Source: Phytopythium helicoides (Eukaryota; Oomycota; Peronosporomycetes; Pythiales; Pythiaceae). From it: a stretch of 64,000 bases of DNA. Where the stretch lies: the NCBI GenBank assembly GCA_024867545.1, contig JANFNE010000061.1:186001-250000 (forward strand), written 5' to 3'. This document shows positions 34,611 to 45,015 of the stretch, piece by piece (positions within the stretch are counted from its first letter, which is position 1; the number at the start of each line of letters is the position of its first letter). The notes beneath the pieces were generated by a model, which worked only from the letters and a program-made list of their open reading frames with translations, searched no databases and was not told the origin of the DNA. Made by a program: the position numbers and the translations under genes.

Positions 34611-35821
34611 TTACTCCATGGCGCCAGCACCCTCCTGGGCGATCAGCAGCACTTCCGAGAGGCAGATGTCGAGCAGGTAGGCTGTCAGCCCCCAGACGAC
34701 GTGCGGGCCACCCGTGAACACTGGTGTGGCGTTCGGACGCCGAATCCAGTTCTCCGGGTCCATCAGGTCCCGGAGCGAGACCGTGAACAGTTGCTCGACC
34801 TCGTTCTCATTGATCACGACGTTCTGGTCGCGCATCTCGCCAACAAATCCCACGACAGGCGTCACGGCAATTCCAGTAATGGATGTCACGTTCGACCAGT
34901 CGCAACGCAGCACACCCAGAACATCCACCACATCAGAGTGGAGCCCGACCTCTTCCTCCATCTCCCGCAGGCACGTGGCTTCAATGCACGAGTCGGCTTC
35001 ATCCACCATGCCGCCTGGGAAGCACACCTCGCCCTTGTGCTTTCCGACGGTCAGCGACCGAAGCGTGAAAAGCACCGACGGCTCGCCGTTGAAAGTGCAC
35101 AGTGGGATGACTACGGCTGCACGCTGAGTGTACGCCTTGGTGATCTGCCGCGGCAGACGGCTCAGCCGCTTGCGAATCCGCTCGAGATGTCGCGCACCGA
35201 ACGCGTCTCGAAGATCTGTCAGCCGCTTGGCGCTGCGCTCCTGGAGCGAGAAGTCTGTGTTGGGGCCGTCAAGTCAGTTGGTGCGAGTAGACAGTCGGGC
35301 AGGTCGACGAGCAGCGACTCACCGTGGTAAGGTGTGAGCACTGTCTTGAGCTCGTCCAGCTTGCCCTCACTCAGCAGCTCTGCGCACAGTCGCAGCGTGT
35401 ACTCCCTGCCACGTAGCACGGATGAATCACGTCAGGGCAAACTCCGACCCATTCCAAAAGAACACAAACTCCGCAACGGACCTGTCCTGGTACGCCGCTG
35501 CAAGCGCCGGCGCCGTGTAGTTGTTGACGAGGAAGGTGACGTCGGCCTGGGGCTTGGCGAACTCCCTCGCGAGCACCTGCTGCTCCTTGCGCTTGTCCTT
35601 CTCCTGTCGCTCGTTTTCCTCGGCGTGGTGGCGCAGCACGTGCGGGTGGTGGTGGCGGTGGCCCTCGTCCGGCGCAAGCGCCGCGGACGACACCGCCGCG
35701 GCCGCCGACGCGCTGGCGCTGCTGCTGATGATCGCGAACAGCGCGCGCGCCGTCGTGTGCAGCAGCTGGCGCTGCAGCGCAGGCCGCAGGCGGTCGGAGC
35801 CCTGCGCGAAGCGGAGATCAT
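34611..35821 (-). CDS. Mitochondrial Nudix hydrolase, CoA-diphosphatase type (NUDT7/NUDT8-like)
   Basis: The Nudix box is GGMVDEADSC followed by LREMEEEVGL (about 34900-34990), preceded by HKGEVCFPGG, the layout of coenzyme-A diphosphatases. These cleave CoA or acyl-CoA to phosphopantetheine and ADP. The N-terminus has a leader-like segment (LQRQLLHTTARALF), suggesting a mitochondrial location. A 76-nt intron at 35406-35481 (GTCCGT...GCAG, an unusual donor) joins AAAYQDR to EYTLRLCAELLSEGKLDE. That helical N-terminal region of about 60 residues sits in front of the Nudix fold. Frame changes near 35270 and in the leader near 35790 are needed to connect the parts, so the first exon is less certain than the Nudix domain. 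Confidence 0.8.
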
Positions 35822-36490
35822 CGGTTTGTCGGCGGTCCGGAGCTCACGGGCAGCGCGCGCGTTCGCAAGTGGCAGCAGACGAACGAGCGGGCGCGCGCGC
35901 GTTTGGTCTTTGCGGCTGCGGCCACGAGGCGGCGTCAGCGCTTCAGAATCGCCCGCGACGCGCGCGTCAGTCGCGCGTCTTTGGTGCTTGGGGTGCCTTG
36001 CTTGGCGGTTGCTGGCTGGCTTGGTGGTGGTGGCAAGGGGGCGAGAAAGGGGCGCGTCCGAGGAGAAGCGTCGCATGTTTGGGCAAGCAGACTGTTCAGA
36101 GACGTGGCTTTGGAGATTCCCTTTGGGCAGAACAGGACGGTAGGAGTAGGACAGGTAATCGAACGGACATGCGACGGAGAGCGCGTGCCTTTTGACCAAT
36201 CGCATGCAGTTTCATCTTTCTGATCCAGCCAATGAGCGGCTGTCTTGCCTCCAGGTTTCATTGGTGGAGCCGCCTCGACTGGATAAAGCGCTCTTGATTT
36301 ATACCATCTATAAGGTTTATTTGTAATTCAAAGTAAAAACACAGATATAATCCCAGAATGTAACAACTATATGTAAGATAAATATCGAATGCTAAAGGCC
36401 CTCTCGCCGAGCACATCCAGCCGTTGGTTGGCTGCGTGCCGCCCACCACCCCCTCAACCAGTCCGCAAGACCCGCGAGCAAGCAGCAGCC
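35822..36490. other. Divergent intergenic region between the Nudix gene and eIF3d
   Basis: The left part is GC-rich and the part around 36290-36390 is AT-rich. It lies between divergently transcribed genes, so it should contain both promoters. No further gene is seen. Confidence 0.5.
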
Positions 36491-38406
36491 ATGGCGTCGT
36501 ACGAGACGCCGCGCGTGGACGTGAACGCGAGCGGCTGGGGCCCCACGGCGCTGCCGGAGCAGTTCCTGAACGTGCCCTACGCTCCTTTCAACAAGGGCGA
36601 CAAGCTGGGCAAGGCCGCCGACTTCGTGTCCAACTACGCGCCGCGCCAGAACCGCTACGCGCGCGACCCGTCCGGCGTCAACGCCGAGTTCCAGTACAAG
36701 TTCGACGCGGCCGAGGACGCCTCGTTCCAGCTCGTCGACACGGCCAAGTCCACGCGACCCAAGACGCAGGACCGCCTGCGCCCCACGTGGAACCAGCAGC
36801 GCTTCGCCGGCCGCGGCGCCGCGCAGTTCGGACGCGGACGCCCCGGAGACAAGGACCCCAACGCGCCCACCACCAGCTCGCAGCAGCTGCGCCTCAAGGG
36901 ACAGCAGAAGCAGAACAAGCGGTGGGACCGACTCGCCAACGCGCGCCGCGCGCTCACCAGCCGCCGCCGCGACGAGGTCAAGATCGACCGCGTCGCCACC
37001 GTCCATGTCCAGTCCAGCTGGTCGATCGTCGACCAGTTCGAGCTCCAGCAGCTCACCAAGCTGCAGGCCAACCTGCCCAACGCCGAGGACCTGCGCTGGT
37101 GCGGCGAGCTGCACGAGTACGACGGCACCTTCGACCGAGTCACCAGCCGCTCCAATGTGCGCGTGCGCCGCTACGACGACCGCGACTTCTACTACGTCAC
37201 CACGACGGATGATCCGGTCATTGAGGAGCTCGCCACCAAGGGCGAGGCCAATGTGTTCGCCACGGACGCCATCCTGGCCCACCTCATGGCCAGTCCGCGC
37301 TCGGTCATCCCCTGGGACATTGTCGTGCAGCGCGTCAACAACATGGTCTTCTTCGACAAGCGCGACGAGTCCTCGTTCGACCTGCTCACGGTCAACGAGA
37401 ACTCGTCGGAGCCGCCCAACTCGGACGACCCGACAAACATCAACCACCCGGACCGTCTTGCGCTCGAGGCGACCATGATCAACCAGAACCTGTCGCAGCA
37501 GGTCATGAAGGCCACCAAGGTCAAGAAGCTGGACGCGGCCAACCCGTTCACGAACGACGACGGCGCCACGCCTGCTACGTACGGCTACCGTTACCGCTCG
37601 TTCGACCTGGGCAGCGGCATCAAGCTTGTGGCACGCTGCGAGGTGCACGGTGTTGCCAACAAGCACGGCAAGGAGCAGCTTGTGTCGACCTTTGCCCTCA
37701 ACGAGTACGACCCCAAGCTGGCTGGTGGCATTGAGTGGCGCAAGAAGATCGACTCGCAGGTGAGTTTGGCTTTTGATTTATTGTGCATGTTGATGATGAT
37801 GGCAGCGAGGGTGTGGACACGAGCGGCGGTGGGATGCGGACTCAATGACTGCCAACTTTATATATACGCTATTCTGACTCTAGCATGGAGAGGATACATC
37901 ATTTTCGATGAGAGTCCGCCGCCACTACCGTTTTCACACCCTCGAGCTCGTCGACGAAGAAAGCTTCATGATCATTGATAACTAACTCTTGCTCCTGTTT
38001 GTTTCCACAGCGCGGTGCGATCCTTGCCAACGAAATGAAGAACAACGCCAACAAGCTTGCCAAGTGGACGGCGCAGTCGCTGCTGAGCGGCGTGGACGAG
38101 ATGAAGCTCGGCTACGTGTCGCGTGTCAACTACAAGGACCCGTACTCGCACGTGGTGCTCGGCATGCAGTCGTACAACCCGTCGACGTTCTCCACGCAGC
38201 TCGCGCTGAACCAGAACAACATGTGGGGCATCATCAAGATGCTTGCCGAGCTGCTGCTGGAGCAGCCCGAAGGCAAGTACGTGATCATGAAGGACCCCAA
38301 CAAGCCCGTCGTGCGCCTGTACTCGGTGCCGCAGAACACGTTCGAGGAGGACGACGAGGACGACGCAGGCGACTACGATGGCGACGACGCCGACGACGAA
38401 CAGTAG
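36491..38406 (+). CDS. eIF3d: Translation initiation factor eIF3 subunit D, 554 aa
   Basis: The protein begins [18 protein letters not shown] and shows eIF3d hallmarks: [16 protein letters not shown] near residue 32, an Arg/Gln-rich region, [14 protein letters not shown], and the cap-binding-domain core ([35 protein letters not shown]). One 251-nt intron at 37760-38010 (GTGAGT...ACAG) is in phase 0. The second exon has [20 protein letters not shown], then a short acidic tail. Length agrees with eIF3d of other eukaryotes (about 550). The frame is intact. Confidence 0.95.
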
Positions 38407-38788
38407 AGCGAGCGAGTGGCATGTAGTAGTCCGCCACGAGTGAGCGACTGGTATTACCGTCGGATGAATGGAGCGCTGGTTGGTGTGTACACTAGCTCAC
38501 GTTGATGTCCATGTTGTTTGTGCTCGAAGAAGCACGCTGCATGATCAAATGGAGCCTGATTACGGTCATTAGGAGCATTGACCCGCCGTTCATAAGTCCG
38601 CTGTCATACGTTTTCCCTTACAAAGTCACCACGTCGCCCCTCCTCATGACGAAAGAGCTCATCAACCACCCTGCATCCTTCAGTGCGACGCTTGGCTGCA
38701 GTCCATCAGTCTTCAACTCGCCGTCTGGAGCTCAAGTGGTGGTCCCTGCTCAGCGTTGGCACTCGAGAGCTGTTTATCACAAAGGCTC
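38407..38788. other. Short intergenic region
   Basis: It lies between the eIF3d stop and the next start, about 380 bases. No gene or strong motif is seen. Confidence 0.5.
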
Positions 38789-39292
38789 ATGGCCAACCCC
38801 GTGCTGTTCCGCTCGAGCGCGGCCGTCGCCATTGTCCATGCGGCTGCTCTCGCCCGTTACGGCGTGGGCTGGTCGTCTCCGTCTCGCGCGCTGCTGGCGG
38901 CGACAATCGTCGTGGGATTGGCTACGTCGCTGTGGAACCACGGAGCTACGTCTCGGGCGGCCCAATTGGTGGATCGAGTGGCCATGTGGGTCGGCTTCGG
39001 CGTGGATCTGGCACTAGCATGGCACGTGCCGGACTCGGCGCGTTGGGGCATGTGCTGTGCCTCCCTCGTGGCCGCGGCCGTGCTCTACTTTGTGGCCAAG
39101 TGGATCATCCTCAAGACGGTGGCAGAGGTCTCGGCGGAGATGGAAAAGGAGACCAGTGTGGGGAAACAACGAAAGAGGCTCGTGTGGAACAGGGTGAACG
39201 TGTCGGACCTGCCGCATGTGCTCGCTCACGTCACGCTCACGACAACGCATGTCATGCTGCTGGACGCGTACGCGGCCGCCACAGGGCTCTAA
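38789..39292 (+). CDS. Small multi-pass membrane protein, 167 aa
   Basis: The ATG at 38789 gives MANPVLFRSSAAVAIVHAAA. About four hydrophobic segments are visible (residues roughly 8-25, 33-50, 65-85 and 90-108), separated by short loops, with a basic cytosolic stretch (KQRKRLVWNR). The last segment is amphipathic and ends ATGL. The frame is intact. I do not recognise the family, though small four-helix membrane proteins of this size are common in oomycetes. Confidence 0.6.
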   Translation: MANPVLFRSSAAVAIVHAAALARYGVGWSSPSRALLAATIVVGLATSLWNHGATSRAAQLVDRVAMWVGFGVDLALAWHVPDSARWGMCCASLVAAAVLYFVAKWIILKTVAEVSAEMEKETSVGKQRKRLVWNRVNVSDLPHVLAHVTLTTTHVMLLDAYAAATGL

Positions 39293-39574
39293 ACGGAGCT
39301 GCTGACACATATTTAGTTGGCGGGCGGTGTAATTCGAATCAACATGAGCACTCTCTGTTCACAATATTTGTCGTGGCCTCGAGGTGAATCGTCATCGAAG
39401 ATGATGATGCATTCGACGACGGCAAAGGCTCTACAGCGCAAAGAGGATCCCGACGTCCAGTGTTTATATTGTTGTCGTGTTTATCTCTCGCCTCCACACT
39501 CAGCGCGTGAGGAGTTCCCAATCAAATAATTCGGCCGCTATTGACTTCCATTTATCGACAGCACATTTGCGCGA

Positions 39575-41049
39575 CTACGCGTAGCCGCGGTGGGGCGTCA
39601 GCGCAGCGCCGCCAGGGTAGTACGCGCCATTGACAACAACCACGGGCTCGAGGCTATGGTTCGGGTTGTTTCTCCGGCGAGACCGCGAGCGGCACCAGCG
39701 GAAGAACCACACGACGGTCCCAACGATGACGAAGAATGCAAGCACACCAATCACGATGGCCAGAATGGTCGTGAGATGGTCACTGTTGCCAGAGTCGCCG
39801 TTGGACGTGTTGCTCGCACCCGAGTTGCTGCCAAAACCGCCGAACGGGTTGGAGCTTGTGTCGCCATCGCCCGAAGAAGTGCTCGACGGGATGTCAACGG
39901 CTTGTGAACCGGGCGTGCACGTCGTACCGTTCTGGCAGTAAAACACAACCGACTCGTTCACGTTGTACTGGGTGTAGAAGATCTTGAGGAAAGTCTCGCC
40001 AATGATCCACGTGTTGGCGTACGTCCCCTGAGCTCGACGTTGACGTTGGCTGCACCTCCACGATGTTCACGCCCTGGTAGTACTCGAGGATGTAGTCTTC
40101 CTTCGTCAGGTAGAACGTGTACTCGTCATTGAACGAGAAGGCGAGCGTCGGCAGATCGACGTCGCTTGAGCACATGTAGATAGACGTGCCGCTCGAGTAC
40201 TCCTGGCAGCCGTTTGGTGTCAGGTACGTATCGACGAATGACGTGAAGACCGAGTACGGCATGGCGAGCAGCGACGTGCCCGAGTCCACGATGGCAGGGG
40301 CACGCCGAGACGGTGCCGCCGTTGCCGTCTGTGATGGTCGAGGCCGAGGAGCACGGGAAGACGGCGCTGCTGTTGCCGGCCTGGAAGGACGTCATGCCGA
40401 CAGTCCAGTGCTGCTCTGCCGCTAGCGGGATGGTGAAGGGCGTGAGGCTGTTCTCCGAGATGATGGTCTCGTCGACGTCGTTGAGCAGCAGGAAGCTGCC
40501 GTCCGAGCCGTCCTCCTTGGTCAAGTACATGGAGAAGCTGTCAACGTAGTTGATGAACTGTCCGCCGGCCGAGGGCAGCGTGGCGAGCGACGTGTAGGCG
40601 AGGCCGAAGAGTCCCTGCGAGTCTCCGGAGATGAGCGCGTCCGAGTTGGAGGGGTTGACGTTGGATCCCTGCGCGACGCCCACGACGTAGTCATCGATGA
40701 CGACGTCTCCGACCTGCAGCGTGGCGTAGGTGCCCTCAACGCATACGTCTCCCGAGCCGTACGAGATGACGGCGGCGTCGCTTGGACATGTCGACTCGCA
40801 GGTGACGCCGCTGAGGTAGTAGCACGAGATCCAGAGGTCGGACGAGCCCGTGTCGACCTGCACGATGAAGGTGGACGAGTCCAGGATCACGTCCATGAAG
40901 TAGATGGTGCCCTGGTAGTTGGTCATGGCGATGTCGTTCGAGTTGGACGACGACGCCTGCGTCGCCAGCCGCCGCCGGCCGTCCGCGTCCACCGTGTACG
41001 TCACGCTCTTGCGCGTCAGCGGCACTCGCGACGTCATGGACAGCGTCAT
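39575..41049 (-). CDS. Pepsin-like aspartyl protease (A1 family) with C-terminal membrane anchor
   Basis: Both catalytic aspartates are visible: FIVQVDTGSSDLWI (about 40850) and IVDSGTSLLAMPY (about 40280). The second lobe continues with TWIIGETFLKIFYTQYNV. A Ser/Gly/Asn-rich stalk precedes a single transmembrane helix (TTILAIVIGVLAFFVIVGT, about 39700-39770) and a basic RSRSRRR cytosolic tail, so the enzyme is probably type I membrane-bound. Frame changes lie near 40296 (GGCAGGG) and near 40030. No signal peptide follows the ATG at 41049, so a first exon or an upstream start may be missing. Cysteines in SCYYLSGVTCESTC suggest an extracellular or lumenal fold. Confidence 0.85.
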
Positions 41050-41588
41050 GGCGGGCTCAGCGTTTCGCCACTAGCAGCAATGGCGTTCTAGCAGCGGAAA
41101 TGGCGAAGTGATGGCCGCATGGCGACTGCCGCATCGTGAAAACCGCCTCCTTGTCACTTGGCGTTTGTATGCTGCACAAAGGGGACCTAGTGTGTGTCAG
41201 CGCCTAAACAGCGCCGCCTTGTCGCAACGTGTGACACATGGAGCTCCGTAATCCGCGTGGTAAGTTGTTTGATGGGAGGGTTTGTATGCGGAAGCGTGCC
41301 AGAATGAACCTAAGCGAGGAGATTCGGTCGAGTTCAACGTGCCACAAAGGGCGGAAAGCGGGTGTGGTCGGCATGAAATGTCCGACGGGATGCAGGATGC
41401 GATTGATAGACCTCGTGAACTTGAAATAAAACTGCGAGCGCCGGATTCTGTGCAATCTGCTCCTGATAAGGGCGCTTTCGCGCGGACACAGCATCCGAGT
41501 CTGCCTCGTTGCAGCTGGAAAGCCAAAAAAGCTCCTCTTTGCCTCCAAGTGGGTTCATCATGATCAAGCGGCTCTGCCAAATGGGCCA
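41050..41588. other. Intergenic region
   Basis: Overlapping short frames occur on both strands with no recognisable domain. The region lies upstream of the protease and may hold its missing first exon. Confidence 0.4.
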
Positions 41589-42245
41589 GTGGCTTCACTA
41601 TGTGCATGCATGAGGAAGCGTGGAAAATATACAGGAAACCAATGCACACGAAAATGTGGCGGCAGTCGAGAATACTCCCGAGTTCGGATTACGGTGGATC
41701 AAGGCGATCCGGAAGTGGCCACCACCGCGACGCGTGTCGCTGCTAGCAACTCGCTGGCGAGATTTGCATTGGGGGCAGCTGCACTGCTGTGCGTCCTGGC
41801 ACACCTCCGTGCGGAATGGCACGGCGCGTTGGACACTATGGTGATACCCTGGAAATGTCGACTGGCGCGAAGTGTTGGAGTAGCCGAAATCTATGAACGA
41901 CGGTGGAGCGACTGGATGACGATGCTGACGTCTTTGTGGGATGATTACCGCGATACGATGAGCTGGTTGTTTGCTGGGTTGGAAGAAAAAAGAGGAACGA
42001 ACGCGTCGTTGGATGAACGGGATTGCGCCGCCAGGTGACGACGAGCGTTTGGTCGAGAGTGCATGGAGGGATCGACCGAGGCTGCGGACCTGGCGATCTG
42101 GCAACGGCGGAGCTCTTTATGGTGCCGTGGTGGCGAGTGCGAGCTCGAGATCGAGAAATCGATGCTCTGCATCCTTCATCCCGGTCGAGTCACTACGCAT
42201 TCACTGGATCCGAAAGGCATAGACTTGACATCGAGATACGAGTAG
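41589..42245 (+). CDS. Possible single-pass membrane protein, unrecognised
   Basis: One frame from 41589 encodes a hydrophobic helix (ARFALGAAALLCVLAHL) followed by Trp-rich sequence (YERRWSDWMTMLTSLWDDY) up to a stop at 42038. A second frame (about 42063-42245) continues with coding-like composition (STEAADLAIWQRRSSLW), which suggests one more frameshifted gene. There is no family match that I can name, so this is a weak call. Confidence 0.3.
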
Positions 42246-42687
42246 TGAGCACCTTGATTACGAGAAAACGAGACCACTCGAGTCACATGAAGGTGCGCAA
42301 CCGGTGATTTCTCCACGCTTTCCATTACCGTAGCGAATCATGTACTCGGTCAGCCCATGGTACTCGCCTCCAGGTGCAAGTTTTAGAGCCGCGAGCAAGG
42401 GAGTCAAACCCTGAGCAACCGCCAAATTTCACTAGAACACATCCACACGAGCAGCAGTATGATCACCCTGACGACTGCACCTTCGACCCACCATCCAGGA
42501 TCAGGCACATAGCCCCACAACGACAGCAAGAGAAGCAAGCGAGGCCATGATTGTCGCCTGAAAATGACGAAGCGGCAAAGTCGAAAACGAATTATATCGA
42601 GCTTCACTAGCGCGCCACTAGAACAAGTCCTGACATGCAAAGACCTTTCCCACTTTCTTGCATCCTTGCTCATCAGCATCGAAAATG
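42246..42687. other. Intergenic region with a possible ankyrin-like scrap
   Basis: On the minus strand about 42350-42410 reads GLTPLLAALKLAPGGEYHGL, which resembles part of an ankyrin repeat. It is too short and too isolated to call a gene. Confidence 0.25.
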
Positions 42688-45015
42688 CTACGCACTACTG
42701 CTTTCCTCTCGCAAACGCTTATGTCCCACAGACAAGGTGCTCCGCCTCAATTGACGTGGTGGAAATGCAGATCTGATCATCTGGAGCTCGTCTTCTAACT
42801 TGTTGATAGTCTCAGCGTCGACGCGATGATGCTTCTGCATTTTGCGGAGCAGGACTTCGACGAGGCCCAAGTCAGTTGATGCTTCCCCAACCGTGCTGAC
42901 ATGTTCAACGCTTTGACTCGTGGATGATGTGCTTCCATGTGGATATATCGCGCTCAGCGTCGAACTCGGCAGCGTCATCGTCTCATCTGGACCGCGCAGG
43001 AATTTCTCAATGTGCGGAGCATTTGGAAAACTTGCATCTGGGATCTCCCAGGTCTCCATTTTCTTGGCTGCAGCGATATCGCTCTCGATTGAGCGAATGC
43101 ACGTGTTAATTAGGGATTCAACAGTCGTGCGGCGCGACGCAGTCAGCTTTTGGCTGAGACCAACGATCGCATTGACCGAACGCTTTATCCAGTGACTTTT
43201 TGAGTACTTAACAACGCCAACGATCCGTTTGAACTGCTCAAAGTTCCACGAGAGAATCGCCAATTCCCACACTCGTTGCATTGGCACCGCTTCAATCTCC
43301 ACGTCTGTGTTGGGTTTGCTCGTAAAGCAGCTCGTGAGCACATCTACGAAAGAGTTCCGAATTTCTTCCGAACTGCAGAGCTGATCCCACAAAAGCCTAG
43401 CGACACCATTTTGAAGCGACCAACCGACGATGTGGCCCATGACAGCGTTGGAGTATTCCTTGAGAAGTCTGATAACAATTGGGACCATCGCTATGGCCTC
43501 ATGAGGCTGGCTCCTTCTGCGCAAGCACTTCTGAGAATACTTGACTGCTGGATAAGACTCCTCATTTGGAGATTAGCAACTCAACCAAACCGCGATGTAG
43601 CTCCACCGAAACGGATTGTGAGTGCTTCTCAAATAAATCCAGGACCGTGGGAATACTCGTATGACCATACTCATACTCGTTCAACAGCGCTTGACCGCCG
43701 ACGAATGTCATGTAGTTGTCTAGATCATGATCCATAGACCACACAACGATGGCATAGCGTTGGTGCATAGGATAGTGTGTGTCACGAAAGAGTGAGCGGT
43801 ATCGAAGAATGTTGTCATGCGCATCTTCCGACGGGACCTCCTTGCCATCTTCCGTCAGCCACTTATCGATAAATCGTTCTTCCACTTCACTGTCATCATA
43901 TTGTCTTGTTGACTTTGAGAGACGAACGAGGAAAAATCGAAGCATGTCATTGTCGAGCTGTTCGTTCGCCGTTTTGAGACTGCAGAAGCGGCCGCGATCA
44001 TCTCCTTTGAGCGCTTTCCACCCTTGCTTTCGAGATGGCCGCGATATCTTCGTCCGTGTAGTTGTGAGCAAGATAAACCACCAGGCTTTTAATTTCTTCA
44101 ACGTTCCAGAATAGGTGTTCCAACATCTTCGTGTTTCGCCTCTTGACTTTGCCAAACGGAACCCTCACAATGTACATCAACATCAGACGATATCCTGTTC
44201 TCACAGGCTCCAGTTTGTACTGCGCGCTAGTATGAAACACAGCAAAGTGAGGAAAGAAACGACCCGCGTCGGCTGATGCTCCAAGGTTAAAAGAGCAGGA
44301 TTCGCTGGCCTCGTCTTCGAAGATCACCCTGACTCCACCTCCAGAATGGATCGATGGTGGCTGCACCATCAGCATCGCGACAGCTCTGTCATCTTCCAAA
44401 GTCACAGCAAGCTTCACTAGTTCTCCTCCTGCTTTATGAATCATGAGCTTCTGGGGAACGAGCTCCAGTTCGTTGATGTACCCCATACGATGAGATATCA
44501 TGCTGGAAAGCTTGGACAAACCGTTCTCCCAATCTGTATTCAGAATGGACACTTTCTTCATGTCGATGTACCACCGCTTGCAATCCTGACCCTCGGATGT
44601 CTCGGGTGAGCATCGCGAGATGATCTTTTTCGCGGCCTTGTCATCAAGCGGAACCTTGAAACCCTCTGTTCCGCCGACGCGAAGATTGAGCGCAGAAGGC
44701 AAGCTCTCTGCTCGTCCTTCAAATGCGCACTCGCCAGGAATCGGTGGCACCTTGAGCAGTGACGTGAGCTCTTCACATAATTTCTTGTCGTTGTCTACCA
44801 TGGTGTCTGGTGTCATCGACTTGCCTTGCGCTCTCGACGTCGAAGAATGCGAAGTAATCCAACGACTCCAGCTCGAGCTTAGAGCGACGAGACGTTGGGA
44901 AGAAGGAATTTGGCTGAGCAATCGTGTCGAAAGGATTGATCCATCTACAAGCCTTTAGATACCTGACGAATTGTTCCAGCATAACATGCTGTTTCAATCG
45001 CCTCTGCGAGAGCAA
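42688..45015 (-). CDS. 2OG-Fe(II)-oxygenase-like protein that lacks the iron ligands
   Basis: The N-terminal half looks like the prolyl-4-hydroxylase-type double-stranded beta helix: QKLMIHKAGGELVKLAVTLE, then VQPPSIHSGGG, then LEPVRTGYRLMLMYIV. In active relatives the first segment carries H-x-D and the last carries His before PV. Here those positions read Leu-x-Val and Tyr, while the co-substrate Arg (GYR) remains. The C-terminal half is helical with charged segments and ends REESSSA. Frame changes lie near 44826 and 44024 (both CAAG/CTTG) and near 43560. The protein is probably not an iron-dependent oxygenase; a structural or regulatory role is inference. A truncated inverted copy lies at 29236-29891. 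Confidence 0.65.

Noticed and set aside
36392..37666. 424-codon minus-strand frame
   Set aside because: It is antisense to eIF3d; the composition (Val/Leu/Arg-rich) is typical of the opposite strand of GC-rich coding DNA.
42350..42410. Ankyrin-repeat gene
   Set aside because: Only about 20 residues resemble an ankyrin repeat and no further repeats follow.
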